Part shown: piece after piece, positions 7,568 through 17,138 of the stretch
Layout of the letters: every line of letters starts with the position of its first letter
Numbering within the stretch: the first letter of the stretch is position 1
Origin: JAAYZM01 sp964510785
GTDB lineage: Bacteria; Actinomycetota; Actinomycetes; Actinomycetales; Cellulomonadaceae
Assembly: GCA_964510785.1 (NCBI GenBank)
Contig: CAZECM010000022.1
Location: 1-45,361, forward strand
DNA: 45,361 nucleotides
Direction: 5' to 3'
Made by a program: the position numbers and the translations under genes
The notes under the pieces: generated by a model
What the model was told of the DNA's origin: nothing
The model's database searches: none
What the model saw: the letters and a program-made list of their open reading frames with translations, nothing else

Positions 7568-8478
7568 ACCCGCTCGTGGTCGCCGTCGTCGGCCCCACCG
7601 CGACGGGAAAGTCCGAGCTCGGGCTCGCGCTCGCCGAGGCGCTCGACGGGGAGGTCGTCAACGCGGACGCGTTCCAGCTCTACCGGGGCATGGACATCGG
7701 AACCGCGAAGCTCACGGTCGCCGAGCGGCGCGGCGTCGTGCACCACCAGCTCGACATGCTCGACGTCGAGGAGGACTCGACCGTCGCCGCCTACCAGGAC
7801 GCCGCCCGCGCGGACCTCGCGGACGTGGCGAGCCGGGGCCGGCGGGCCGTCGTCGTCGGTGGTTCGGGGCTGTACGTGCGTGCGCTGCTCGACGAGCTCG
7901 AGTTCCCCGGCACCGACCCCGCCGTGCGGGCCGTTCTCGAGGAGCGCGCCGAGCGGCACGGCACGGCGGCCCTCTTCGAGGACCTCGCCCGGCGCGACCC
8001 CGTCGCCGCGGAGCGGATCGGCCCGCGCAACACCCGGCGCATCGTGCGGGCGCTCGAGGTCATCGAGCTCACGGGCGCGCCCTACTCGGCGAGCCTGCCG
8101 ACGGAGCGCTACGCGGTGCCCGCCGTGCAGCTCGGGCTCGAGGTGCCGCGTGAGGTGCTCGACGAGCGCATCGGTGCACGGGTCGAGCGCATGTGGGAGG
8201 CGGGGCTCGTCGCGGAGGTCACGACCCTCGCCCCGCGGCTCGGTCGCACGGCCGCTCGCGCCGTGGGCTACGCCGAGGTGCTCGCACACCTGCGGGGAGA
8301 GGTCACCGAGGCCGGGGCGCGCGAGTCGGTGACGACGAACACCCGCCGGCTCGTGCGGCGCCAGCAGAGCTGGTTCCGGCGCGACGCGCGCATCACCTGG
8401 CTCGACGCCACGGCGCCCGAGATGCTCGCGCGGGCGATCGAGGCGGTCGTGGAGGCAGACCGTAGGCTTGTCCCGTGA
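7564..8478 (+). CDS. miaA: tRNA dimethylallyltransferase MiaA
   Basis: 304 residues. MiaA transfers the dimethylallyl group from DMAPP to N6 of A37 in tRNAs that read UNN codons, giving i6A, which MiaB then thiomethylates. The P-loop GPTATGKS is at 10-17; DAFQLYRGMDIGTAK, HHQLDML and GGSGLYVRALL are family signatures, and the C terminus has the NTRRLVRRQQSWFRRD tRNA-binding segment. Length is typical. ATG overlaps the preceding stop (ATGA), and the stop overlaps the dapF GTG (GTGA), so the three genes form a coupled unit. Confidence 0.96.
   Translation: MNPLVVAVVGPTATGKSELGLALAEALDGEVVNADAFQLYRGMDIGTAKLTVAERRGVVHHQLDMLDVEEDSTVAAYQDAARADLADVASRGRRAVVVGGSGLYVRALLDELEFPGTDPAVRAVLEERAERHGTAALFEDLARRDPVAAERIGPRNTRRIVRALEVIELTGAPYSASLPTERYAVPAVQLGLEVPREVLDERIGARVERMWEAGLVAEVTTLAPRLGRTAARAVGYAEVLAHLRGEVTEAGARESVTTNTRRLVRRQQSWFRRDARITWLDATAPEMLARAIEAVVEADRRLVP
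8463..8468 (+). promoter_or_regulatory. Candidate internal -10 for dapF
   Basis: TAGGCT inside the 3' end of miaA ends 6 nt before the dapF GTG. It would allow a leaderless dapF message in addition to readthrough from miaA. Confidence 0.45.
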
Positions 8479-9392
8479 GCGCCCCCCTCGCCGTGACCAA
8501 GGGCCACGGCACGCAGAACGACTTCGTGCTGCTCGACGATCGGGCGGACCGCATCGACCTCGGTCCCGCGCTCGTGCGGGCGCTGTGCGACCGCCACGCG
8601 GGCATCGGGGCCGACGGCGTGATCCGGCTCGTGCCGAGCGCCTCGCTCACCGAGGGCGCTGCGCTGCTCGCCGAGCACCCCCGCGCCACGTGGTTCATGG
8701 ACTACCGCAACGCGGACGGTTCCGTCGCGGAGATGTGCGGCAACGGGGTGCGCGTCTTCGCCGCCTACCTCTACCGGCTCGGCGAGTGGGACGGGGCGGG
8801 GGAGCTCGAGGTCGGCACGCGCGCGGGGGTCCGGGTGGTGCGGGCCGAGGCCGACGGCTGGTTCGCGGTCGACATGGGGCCGTGGTTCGTGCCCGGGGGC
8901 GCGGGCGCGGCCGAGGCGGGATTCGACGCCGAGGTCCGGGTCCACGGGCTCGACGTCGTCCGCCCCGCGCTGAGCGTCGACGTCGGCAACCCCCACACCG
9001 TGCTCGCCCTCGCGGGCCAGGACGACCTCGACGCGGCGGAGCTGTTCCGCGCCCCCGTCGTGACGCCCACCCCGCCGCACGGCACGAACGTCGAGCTCGT
9101 CGTGCCGCTCGGCGAGGAGGTGGCGCCGGACGGCACCGTCGTGGGCCGCGTGCGGATGCGCGTGCACGAGCGCGGGGTCGGCGAGACCCGCTCGTGCGGC
9201 ACGGGGGCCTGCGCCGCGGCGCTCGCCGTGCGGACGTGGGCTGGAGCCGGTGCACCCACGACGTGGTTCGTCGAGGTGCCGGGCGGGCTCGTGCGCGTCC
9301 GTGCCCTCGACTCGGGCCACGTCGAGCTCGCCGGTCCGGCCGTGCTCGTCGCGGACCTCGAGGTCTACCCCGAGGCGCTCACCGGGCGTTGA
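8475..9392 (+). CDS. dapF: Diaminopimelate epimerase DapF
   Basis: 305 residues. DapF converts LL- to meso-diaminopimelate in the cytoplasm by a two-cysteine acid/base mechanism; the product feeds lysine synthesis and, in DAP-type walls, peptidoglycan. Both active-site cysteines are visible: C88 in AEMCGNGVRVFA and C241 in SCGTGACAAAL. KGHGTQNDFVLLDD is the N-terminal signature and GNPHTV lies between the lobes. GTG start overlaps miaA. The last 28 bp overlap the 3' end of the convergent MFS gene. Confidence 0.96.
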   Translation: MSAPLAVTKGHGTQNDFVLLDDRADRIDLGPALVRALCDRHAGIGADGVIRLVPSASLTEGAALLAEHPRATWFMDYRNADGSVAEMCGNGVRVFAAYLYRLGEWDGAGELEVGTRAGVRVVRAEADGWFAVDMGPWFVPGGAGAAEAGFDAEVRVHGLDVVRPALSVDVGNPHTVLALAGQDDLDAAELFRAPVVTPTPPHGTNVELVVPLGEEVAPDGTVVGRVRMRVHERGVGETRSCGTGACAAALAVRTWAGAGAPTTWFVEVPGGLVRVRALDSGHVELAGPAVLVADLEVYPEALTGR

Positions 9393-10756
9393 GCCACCCG
9401 GCCCGCGAGGGTCACGGCCACGAGCGCGAGCGCGAACGTGAAGGCCAGGCTCGCGACGAACGGCGCTTGCGTGCCGAGCGTCGCGAAGGCGGCGAACACG
9501 AGCCCCGAGATCGCGATCGAGGCGGAGGAGCCGAACGAGTCCGCGATCGACAGCGCTGCCGTGTTCGCACCCTGGTTGCCCGGCTCGGAGTAGTGCAGCG
9601 TCAGGACCGACAGGCGCGCGAACACGAAGCCCATCCCCGCCCCGCCGAACGTCCAGGCGACGACGACGGGCAGCGGGGCGTCGAGCACCACGACGGCGAG
9701 AAGCACGAGCCCGATCGCCACCGCGACGAGGATCGTGCCGATCTGGACGGCGAGCCGGTGGGGGAGTCGCGAGCCGAGCCGCCCCTGGACCCACGCGGCC
9801 GACGACCACGTCAGGGCGGCCGTCGTCAGCCCGATGCCCGCCGTCGTCGGCGAGAAGCCGTAGTGCACGGTGAGCAGGTACGGGATGTACACCTGGGCGC
9901 CGAAGAACGCGCCGTTGACGAACGCGCGGTCGGCCACCACGGCGGGCAGTCCGCGCGCGGCGCGCAGGGCCCCGGCCGGGAGGAGGCCCCGCACGGCGAC
10001 GAGCGTCGCGACGAGGCACGCGCCGGCGACGATCCAGGACAGCGGGCTCGAGAGCTGGGAGCACAGGCCGAGGCCGAGCATCGCGGCGGACACGGCCACG
10101 GCGCGCACGAGCCGTCGGCCGCCGCCGGGCTTCACCTCGCCCGCCACGTCGTGCAGCCGGCGCAGCCCGGGCTGCAGCGCGAACCACACGGGGACCGTGA
10201 GCACGGCGGCACCGAGGAACACCCAGCGCCACGAGACGTACTCCGTGAGCACTCCCGCGAGCAGCGGCCCGACGATCGACGGCAGGACCCACGCCGAGGA
10301 GAACGCGGCGAACACGCGGGGGTGCAGCGCCCCGGGATACAGGCGTCCGACGATGACGTAGAGGCACACGTTGATCGCCCCGCCGCCCAGGCCCTGCACG
10401 AGGCGTCCGACGACGAGCACCTCCATCGACCGGGCGAGCCCGGCCACGGCGAGCCCCACGGCGAAGAGCGTGCACGCGAGCGTCAGAGGTACCCGCGGGC
10501 TCGACCGGTCGCTCCATGCCCCGCCCACCACCATGCCGACGATCCCCGTGGCGATCGCGCCCACGAACGCGAGCTGGTAGAGCGCCTCGCCGTCGAGCAC
10601 GCGCGCCACGGTGGGCATCGCCGTCGTCACGGCGAGCGACTCGAACGCGACGAGCAGGATCATCACGAACATCGCGACCGTGGTGGTGCGCAGCGAACGC
10701 CATACCGCTTCTGGTTCGCTCACGGCGGGGTCGGCAAGGGTGGGTACTGAGGGCAC
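9365..10756 (-). CDS. MFS transporter (drug-efflux type)
   Basis: 463 residues with about 12 or more hydrophobic segments, the first at about 27-48. The motif-A-like loop reads GGAWSDRSSPR and the ESLAVTTAMPTVAR segment in TM1 is typical of drug:H+ antiporter families; the GRLVQGLGGG stretch and WRWVFL after TM5 agree. Substrate cannot be predicted. Start is GTG at 10756, preceded by TAGAGT 6 nt upstream on the minus strand and no Shine-Dalgarno. The 3' end overlaps dapF by 28 bp in the convergent orientation. Confidence 0.92.
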   Translation of the reverse strand: MPSVPTLADPAVSEPEAVWRSLRTTTVAMFVMILLVAFESLAVTTAMPTVARVLDGEALYQLAFVGAIATGIVGMVVGGAWSDRSSPRVPLTLACTLFAVGLAVAGLARSMEVLVVGRLVQGLGGGAINVCLYVIVGRLYPGALHPRVFAAFSSAWVLPSIVGPLLAGVLTEYVSWRWVFLGAAVLTVPVWFALQPGLRRLHDVAGEVKPGGGRRLVRAVAVSAAMLGLGLCSQLSSPLSWIVAGACLVATLVAVRGLLPAGALRAARGLPAVVADRAFVNGAFFGAQVYIPYLLTVHYGFSPTTAGIGLTTAALTWSSAAWVQGRLGSRLPHRLAVQIGTILVAVAIGLVLLAVVVLDAPLPVVVAWTFGGAGMGFVFARLSVLTLHYSEPGNQGANTAALSIADSFGSSASIAISGLVFAAFATLGTQAPFVASLAFTFALALVAVTLAGRVAQRPVSASG

Positions 10757-10762
10757 CAGGGC

Positions 10763-10768
10763 ACTCTA
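10763..10768 (-). promoter_or_regulatory. Candidate -10 of leaderless MFS gene
   Basis: TAGAGT on the minus strand ends 6 nt before the GTG at 10756. Its TAG is also the stop codon of the upstream methyltransferase gene, so the promoter hexamer and the stop share bases. Confidence 0.45.
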
Positions 10769-11380
10769 GGCATCGCGTGCGACACGCAGCACCCGGAATC
10801 CTTTGGCGCTCGCGGCGCGGGTCACGGCGAAGCCGTCACCGAGCTCCGTCTCGAGCCAGCGTGCGAGCGAGTCGGCGCCGAGGTTGCGCTGCACCACGAG
10901 GTGGGCCTCGCCGTCGTCGGCGAGCCGCGGCAGCCACGTGCGCAGCAGCTCGTGGAGCACGGGCTTGCCCACCCGGATGGGCGGGTTGGACCAGATCGCG
11001 TCGAGGCGAACCTCGGCGGGGACGTCGGCCGCACGGACGGCGCGCACCCCGGTCAGCCCGAGCGCGGCGGCGTTCCGGGACACGAGGTCGAGCGCGCGCT
11101 CGTTGACGTCCAGGGCCCATACGGTCGCCGCCGGTGCCTCCTGGGCCATGGCGATCGCGACGGGCCCCCACCCGCAACCGAGGTCGAGCAGGTGGCCGCC
11201 GTCGGGTGGTGCGGGGACGGAGCGCAGCAGCACCTGGGTGCCGAGGTCGAGGCGTCCGTGGGAGAACACCCCGCCCGCCGTGACGACGTCGACCTCCCGG
11301 CCGCGCAGGCGCACGCGCAACGCGTGGCGCTCGTCCGCGGAGGCCGGTCGGGCGGAGAAGTAGTGGTCGTCGCCGGGCAC
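10766..11380 (-). CDS. RsmC-like class I SAM methyltransferase
   Basis: 204 residues, a single small-methyltransferase domain. SAM motif I is LLDLGCGWGPVAIAMA and the base-binding motif IV is NPPIRVGK, characteristic of RsmC/RsmD-like N-methyltransferases acting on guanine N2 of 16S rRNA (G1207 for E. coli RsmC). It lacks the N-terminal duplicate domain of E. coli RsmC, as is usual for actinobacterial forms. The exact rRNA target is inferred. GTG start at 11380 is supported by TAAGGT 6 nt upstream. Confidence 0.88.
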   Translation of the reverse strand: MPGDDHYFSARPASADERHALRVRLRGREVDVVTAGGVFSHGRLDLGTQVLLRSVPAPPDGGHLLDLGCGWGPVAIAMAQEAPAATVWALDVNERALDLVSRNAAALGLTGVRAVRAADVPAEVRLDAIWSNPPIRVGKPVLHELLRTWLPRLADDGEAHLVVQRNLGADSLARWLETELGDGFAVTRAASAKGFRVLRVARDA

Positions 11381-11386
11381 GGGGCA

Positions 11387-11392
11387 ACCTTA
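11387..11392 (-). promoter_or_regulatory. Candidate -10 of leaderless methyltransferase gene
   Basis: TAAGGT on the minus strand, 6 nt upstream of the GTG at 11380; no Shine-Dalgarno sequence between. Confidence 0.5.
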
Positions 11393-11525
11393 CGAGGTGC
11401 GGGGGCGAGAGCTCGTCGGGGACCGCCGTCGTCGGCCCTCGCGGGAATGCGGTAGCCCGCGCCCGCGTTGACGTGCGACGCTGGAAAGCACGCACGACGT
11501 CCCGCCACGACCGAGAGGTACCGAG

Positions 11526-13016
<1,491 letters not shown>

Positions 13017-13147
13017 CCCTCCCCGCCCCTGGCCCGCCCACCCCTCTCCGGGAGGTCGATCGTCGCGGTGGACGCCGGAGAGCATGTCCCGGCACGGCGC
13101 GGTCCACCACCGTGGCCGTGTCGGTCCGGCATCCTGAGCGGCCGCAC
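13017..13147. other. hflX-dinG spacer with inverted repeat
   Basis: GGTGGAC (near 13067) and GTCCACC (near 13102) form a 7-bp inverted repeat with a loop of about 28 nt. No U-tract follows, so it is only a weak terminator candidate for hflX. Confidence 0.3.
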
Positions 13148-13153
13148 TACGCT
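13148..13153 (+). promoter_or_regulatory. Candidate -10 of leaderless helicase gene
   Basis: TACGCT ends 6 nt before the GTG at 13160. It decides the start of the helicase, since the frame remains open for a further 48 nt upstream. Confidence 0.5.
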
Positions 13154-13159
13154 GACTCG

Positions 13160-15196
13160 GTGCCAGCAGCGACCGAACCCGTGGACACGGTGCCCGCCGA
13201 GTCACCGAGGCACGAGGTGGACCCCCTGCTCGACCTCGCGGTGGACGCGCTCGGCGGGGCGCGCCGCGAGGGGCAGCACCAGATGGCGCGGGCCGTGGCC
13301 GACGCGCTCGACTCCGGGGAGGCGCTCCTCGTCCAGGCGGGCACGGGCACGGGGAAGTCGCTCGCGTACCTCGTGCCGGCCGTCCACCACGCCGTGACGG
13401 GCGAGGAGCGGGTGGTCGTCTCGACGGCCACGATCGCGCTGCAGCGACAGGTCGTCACGCGGGACCTGCCGCTCGTCGCGAAGGCGCTCGCCGAGCACCT
13501 GCCCCGTGCGCCACGCACCGCCCTCCTCAAGGGCTGGCAGAACTACGTGTGCCGCAACAAGCTCGAGGGCGGCTACCCCGACGACGAGCCGGTGCTCTTC
13601 GACGCACCGGGACGGGGCACGACGTCGGACCTCGGCGCCCAGGTGCTGCGCGTGCGCACGTGGGCCCAGGAGACCGACACGGGCGACCGCGACGACCTCC
13701 AGCCAGGTGTGAGCGAGCGCGCGTGGCGCCAGGTCTCGGTGAACAAGCTCGAGTGCCTCGGCTCGAAGTGCCGGTTCTTCGCCGAGTGCTTCCCGGAGAA
13801 CGCGCGCGAGAAGGCACGTCAGGCGGACGTCATCGTGACGAACCACGCGATGCTCGCCGTCGCGGCGACGGGCAGCCCCGGGGTGCTTCCCGAGCACGGC
13901 GCGATCGTGGTCGACGAGGCCCACGAGCTCGCGGACCGGGTCACGACGCAAGCGACGGTCGAGCTGTCCGTGCCCGTCATCGACCACGCGGCCCGGCTCG
14001 CCACCCGGCACGGTGGGCTCCCGGCGGTCGAGCTCACGGAAGCGGGAGCCCGGCTCGCCGCCGCGCTCGAGGACGTCACGGACGGGCGACTGCGCAGCGG
14101 GCTCCCCGATGACCTGCGGCTCGCCGTCACGGCCGTCCGCGACGCCCTGCGCACCCTCGTCACGGCCCTGAAGCCGCCCGCCGGGGCGGACACCCAGGCG
14201 GAGGCGGGCACGAAGCAGGCGCAGGCCGCGGTGCTCGAGCTCTTCGAGGTGGCCGAGCGCATGCTCATCGACCCGGTGCCTGGGCACGGCGACGTGCTGT
14301 GGGTCGCGCGCACCGATCCGGAGCGCGGCGGAGGGGTGCGGTTGCACGCCGCGCCGCTCGCCGTCGCCGGCCTCATCGCCGGGCTCCTCTTCGCCGAGAA
14401 GTCCGTGGTGCTCACCTCGGCGACCCTCACCCTCGGTGGTTCGTTCGACCCCGTCGCGAGATCCGTCGGCCTGGGATCGGGGGCGCGGAAGGCGGACGAC
14501 GACGACGGCGCACTCCCGCCCGCTCCCTCGTGGCAGGGGCTCGACGTCGGCAGCCCGTTCGACTACCGCTCGCAGGGCATCGTCTACGTCGCCCGTCACC
14601 TGCCCGAGCCCGGCCGCGAACCAGCGACGGACTCGCAGCTCGACGAGATCGCCGAGCTCGTCACGGCGGCGGGCGGGCGCACGCTCGGGCTGTTCAGCTC
14701 GCACCGCGCCGCGGGCGCCGCCGCAGAGGCGATGCGTGAGCGGCTCGACGTGCCCGTGCTGCTGCAGGGCGAGGACCAGCTCTCGACCCTCGTGGCGCAG
14801 TTCGCGGCGGAGGAGGAGACCTGCCTGTTCGGCACGCTCGGGCTGTGGCAGGGCGTCGACGTGCCGGGGCGCTCGTGCTCGCTCGTCGTCATCGACCGCT
14901 TGCCGTTCCCGCGGCCGGACGATCCTGTGCGCTCTGCGCGAGCCGAGGCGGCCGACCGGGCGGGCGGCAACGGTTTCATGCAGGTCAGCGCGACGCATGC
15001 GGCGCTCATGCTCGCTCAGGCGGCGGGCCGCCTCATCCGGACCATGGAGGACCGCGGCGTCGTCGCGATCCTCGACCCGCGACTCGTGACCCGTCGCTAC
15101 GGCGCGTTCCTCACGCGCTCGATGCCGCCGATGTGGCCCGCGACCGATCGCGAGACGGTCCTGGCTGCGCTCCGTCGCCTCGCGGCGCTACCGTGA
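13160..15196 (+). CDS. dinG: DinG/XPD-family ATP-dependent DNA helicase
   Basis: 678 residues, superfamily 2 helicase with an iron-sulphur domain. Walker A is AGTGTGKS (60-67), the DEAH box is VDEAHEL (251-257), and four cysteines placed as in XPD/DinG (C131, C199, C204, C210) should hold a 4Fe-4S cluster. Late motifs QGVDVPG and QAAGRLIR complete the set. The family unwinds 5'-tailed duplexes, R-loops and similar structures; the exact role of the actinobacterial branch (often just called ATP-dependent DNA helicase) is unsettled. GTG at 13160 fits a leaderless start. The stop overlaps the lactate dehydrogenase GTG (GTGA). No LexA-type site was seen upstream. Confidence 0.92.
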   Translation: MPAATEPVDTVPAESPRHEVDPLLDLAVDALGGARREGQHQMARAVADALDSGEALLVQAGTGTGKSLAYLVPAVHHAVTGEERVVVSTATIALQRQVVTRDLPLVAKALAEHLPRAPRTALLKGWQNYVCRNKLEGGYPDDEPVLFDAPGRGTTSDLGAQVLRVRTWAQETDTGDRDDLQPGVSERAWRQVSVNKLECLGSKCRFFAECFPENAREKARQADVIVTNHAMLAVAATGSPGVLPEHGAIVVDEAHELADRVTTQATVELSVPVIDHAARLATRHGGLPAVELTEAGARLAAALEDVTDGRLRSGLPDDLRLAVTAVRDALRTLVTALKPPAGADTQAEAGTKQAQAAVLELFEVAERMLIDPVPGHGDVLWVARTDPERGGGVRLHAAPLAVAGLIAGLLFAEKSVVLTSATLTLGGSFDPVARSVGLGSGARKADDDDGALPPAPSWQGLDVGSPFDYRSQGIVYVARHLPEPGREPATDSQLDEIAELVTAAGGRTLGLFSSHRAAGAAAEAMRERLDVPVLLQGEDQLSTLVAQFAAEEETCLFGTLGLWQGVDVPGRSCSLVVIDRLPFPRPDDPVRSARAEAADRAGGNGFMQVSATHAALMLAQAAGRLIRTMEDRGVVAILDPRLVTRRYGAFLTRSMPPMWPATDRETVLAALRRLAALP

Positions 15197-16182
15197 CGCG
15201 GATGGACACGAACGCGGACCCCCGGGTGGACACGAGGACGACGAAGCTCGCGATCGTCGGGGCGGGCTCGGTCGGTGCGACGATGGCGTACGCGGCCCTC
15301 ATGCGCGGGGCCGCGCGCACGATCGCGCTCTTCGACCTCAACACGGCCAAGGTCGAGGCCGAGGCGCTCGACCTCGGGCACGGGATCCAGTTCGCGCCGA
15401 TGGCCGAGGTCGTGGGGTCCGACGACGTCGCGGTGTGCGAGGGCGCGGACGTGGTGGTCGTGACGGCCGGTGCGAAGCAGAAGCCCGGCCAGACCCGGCT
15501 CGAGCTCGCCGAGACGACGGTCGCCCTCGTGCGCCGCATGATGCCCGGTCTCGTCGAGGTGGCTCCCGACGCCGTCTTCATCATGGTGACGAACCCCGTC
15601 GACATCGTCACGTACGCGGCCCGCAAGGTCTCCGGCCTGCCGCCCGAGCGCGTGTTCGGCTCGGGCACCGTGCTCGACTCCTCGCGGCTGCGCTACCTCG
15701 TGGCGCGGCACTGCGGCGTCGCGGTGCAGAACGTCCACGCGTACGTCGCCGGCGAGCACGGGGACACGGAGTTCCCGCTGTGGAGCTCGGCGACCATCGG
15801 CGGGGTCCCGCTGCTCGAGTGGCCCGGCCTGCCCGGCGCCGGCGGCCCGCTCACGCGCGAGGTGCGCGACCGCATCGCCCACGAGGTGGTGCGCTCGGCC
15901 TACCGGATCATCGAGGGCAAGGGTGCGACCAACTACGCCGTCGGCCTCGCGACGACGCGCATCATCGAGGCCGTCCTCAAGGACGAGCGTCGCGTGCTCC
16001 CCGTGTCGCGGTTGCTCGACGACTATCACGGGCAGCGGGACGTGTGCCTGTCCGTGCCGACCGTCGTCGGGCGCGGCGGCGCCGAGGAGCAGATCGAGGT
16101 GCCGATGAGCGCGGACGAGCTCGGCGACCTGCGGGCGTCGGGGGAAGCGCTGCGCAAGGTCGCGCGCGAGCTGGGGCTGTAG
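15193..16182 (+). CDS. ldh: L-lactate dehydrogenase
   Basis: 329 residues. NAD-dependent enzyme that interconverts pyruvate and L-lactate. The Rossmann motif GAGSVGAT is at 23-30; the mobile-loop stretch QKPGQTR, the NPVD segment (134-137), R165 in DSSRLR and catalytic H189 in GEHGDTE are all present, separating it from malate dehydrogenase (loop Gln in KQKPGQTR indicates lactate). GTG at 15193 overlaps the helicase stop; an ATG at 15202, preceded by TACCGT, is an alternative. It converges on lexA with only 4 bp between the stop codons and no terminator hairpin. Confidence 0.94.
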   Translation: MTRMDTNADPRVDTRTTKLAIVGAGSVGATMAYAALMRGAARTIALFDLNTAKVEAEALDLGHGIQFAPMAEVVGSDDVAVCEGADVVVVTAGAKQKPGQTRLELAETTVALVRRMMPGLVEVAPDAVFIMVTNPVDIVTYAARKVSGLPPERVFGSGTVLDSSRLRYLVARHCGVAVQNVHAYVAGEHGDTEFPLWSSATIGGVPLLEWPGLPGAGGPLTREVRDRIAHEVVRSAYRIIEGKGATNYAVGLATTRIIEAVLKDERRVLPVSRLLDDYHGQRDVCLSVPTVVGRGGAEEQIEVPMSADELGDLRASGEALRKVARELGL

Positions 16183-16186
16183 CCGG

Positions 16187-16939
16187 TCAGAGCGCCCGCA
16201 GCACGGAGACGACGCGGCCAAGGATCTGGTAGTCGTTCGCGGCGATGGGCGCGTAGCTAGCGTTCTGGGGCAGCAGCCACACCTGGCCGTCGGTGCGCTT
16301 GAAGGTCTTGACAGTCGACTCGCCGTCGAACATGGCCGCGACGATCTGACCGTTCTCCGCCGTGGGCTGGGAGCGCACGACCACGAGGTCGCCGTCGCAG
16401 ATCGCGGCGTCGATCATCGAGTCGCCCGCGACCTTGAGCAAGAAGAGGTCGCCGTCGCCCACGAGCTGGCGGGGGAGCGGGAACACGTCCTCGACGTACT
16501 GCTCGGCGAGCACCGGCCCGCCCGCGGCGATCCGGCCGACGAGCGGGACGTAGGTGGGCTCCGGGGCCTCGTCGCCCGCGGAGAGGTGGTCGAGTCCGTA
16601 CTGGGGCTGGTCGAAGCCACGGGGACGTAGCGCGCGGGAGTCGTCCGGGTGGATGACCTCGATGGCGCGCGGCCGGTTCGGATCGCGGCGGAGGTAACCC
16701 TTGCGCTCGAGGGTCGTGAGCTGGTGCTTGACGCTCGACGGGCTCACGAGGCCGACCGACTGGCCGATCTCGCGCATGCTCGGCGGGTAGCCGCGCTCGA
16801 CGATCGACGTGCGGATCGTGTCGAGGATCTTGCGCTGGCGCGGGGTCAGCCCGTCCTCGGGCGAGGGCCGTTCCGGCAACGAGTGCACCGTCGCCAGCTC
16901 GTCGTCGTTCCCGCCGCTGGTGGGTCCGTCGGTGTTCAC
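16187..16939 (-). CDS. lexA: SOS repressor LexA
   Basis: 250 residues. The winged helix-turn-helix N domain (about 30-95) includes GYPPSMREIGQSVGLVSPSSVKH; the C domain is an S24 self-cleaving peptidase with cleavage site A139-G140 (RIAAGGP), catalytic S174 (GDSM) and K211 (TVKTFKR). RecA-stimulated self-cleavage derepresses DNA repair genes. GTG start at 16939 has GGAG 8 nt upstream. A candidate LexA site (17013-17028) covers the -35 of its promoter, so it should be autoregulated. The divergent LysM gene and nrdR downstream of it match the lexA locus of mycobacteria and corynebacteria. Confidence 0.97.
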   Translation of the reverse strand: MNTDGPTSGGNDDELATVHSLPERPSPEDGLTPRQRKILDTIRTSIVERGYPPSMREIGQSVGLVSPSSVKHQLTTLERKGYLRRDPNRPRAIEVIHPDDSRALRPRGFDQPQYGLDHLSAGDEAPEPTYVPLVGRIAAGGPVLAEQYVEDVFPLPRQLVGDGDLFLLKVAGDSMIDAAICDGDLVVVRSQPTAENGQIVAAMFDGESTVKTFKRTDGQVWLLPQNASYAPIAANDYQILGRVVSVLRAL

Positions 16940-16987
16940 CGTCGCATCTCCGCTTCCGTTGTCAGTGGCTCGTGGTCGGCTGTCCCC

Positions 16988-17015
16988 AGGTTAGGACGAA
17001 CGACGCACTCCGCAA
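16988..17015 (-). promoter_or_regulatory. lexA promoter
   Basis: On the minus strand TTGCGG (17010-17015) and TAACCT (16988-16993) are separated by 16 bp and point to lexA, with a leader of about 40 nt. The -35 overlaps the LexA site at 17013-17028. Confidence 0.5.
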
Positions 17016-17028
17016 AACACCTGTTCGA
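17013..17028. promoter_or_regulatory. LexA (SOS) box 1, at lexA promoter
   Basis: CAAAAC-ACCT-GTTCGA. The right half matches the actinobacterial consensus TCGAAC-N4-GTTCGA perfectly; the left half matches partly. It overlaps the lexA -35. Confidence 0.55.
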
Positions 17029-17047
17029 GCGTGTCGCGTTCTGGTAC

Positions 17048-17077
17048 TTGACAACTGTACACCCGTTCGAGGAACAT
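17048..17077 (+). promoter_or_regulatory. Promoter of SOS LysM gene
   Basis: TTGACA (17048-17053) is a perfect -35. The best -10 at 18 bp is GAACAT (17072-17077), weak. The transcript would start near 17084, within box 3. Confidence 0.45.
17055..17070. promoter_or_regulatory. LexA (SOS) box 2, degenerate
   Basis: CTGTAC-ACCC-GTTCGA lies between the -35 and -10 of the LysM gene. Only the right half is perfect, so this may be a weak site. Confidence 0.4.
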
Positions 17078-17084
17078 TTGTATG

Positions 17085-17100
17085 AAGAACACAGGTTCGA
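17085..17100. promoter_or_regulatory. LexA (SOS) box 3
   Basis: AAGAAC-ACAG-GTTCGA contains the core GAAC-N4-GTTC and a perfect right half. It sits at the expected transcription start of the LysM gene. Confidence 0.6.
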
Positions 17101-17138
17101 TGCCGCGCCACGCGGCACAGCAGTCGAAGGAGCAGGCC

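Noticed and set aside
8268..10703. 811-codon minus-strand frame across dapF and the MFS gene
   Set aside because: Composition is low-complexity R/A/G/H-rich; dapF has both catalytic cysteines on the plus strand, and the MFS gene uses another minus frame with clear membrane helices.
13125..13160. LexA box in front of the DinG-like helicase, and in front of HEPN-dinB
   Set aside because: No GAAC-N4-GTTC or close variant was found in either upstream region.
17082..17138. Earlier ATG starts for the LysM gene
   Set aside because: They overlap LexA box 3 and the expected transcription start, and lack a ribosome binding site; ATG at 17139 has AAGGAG.
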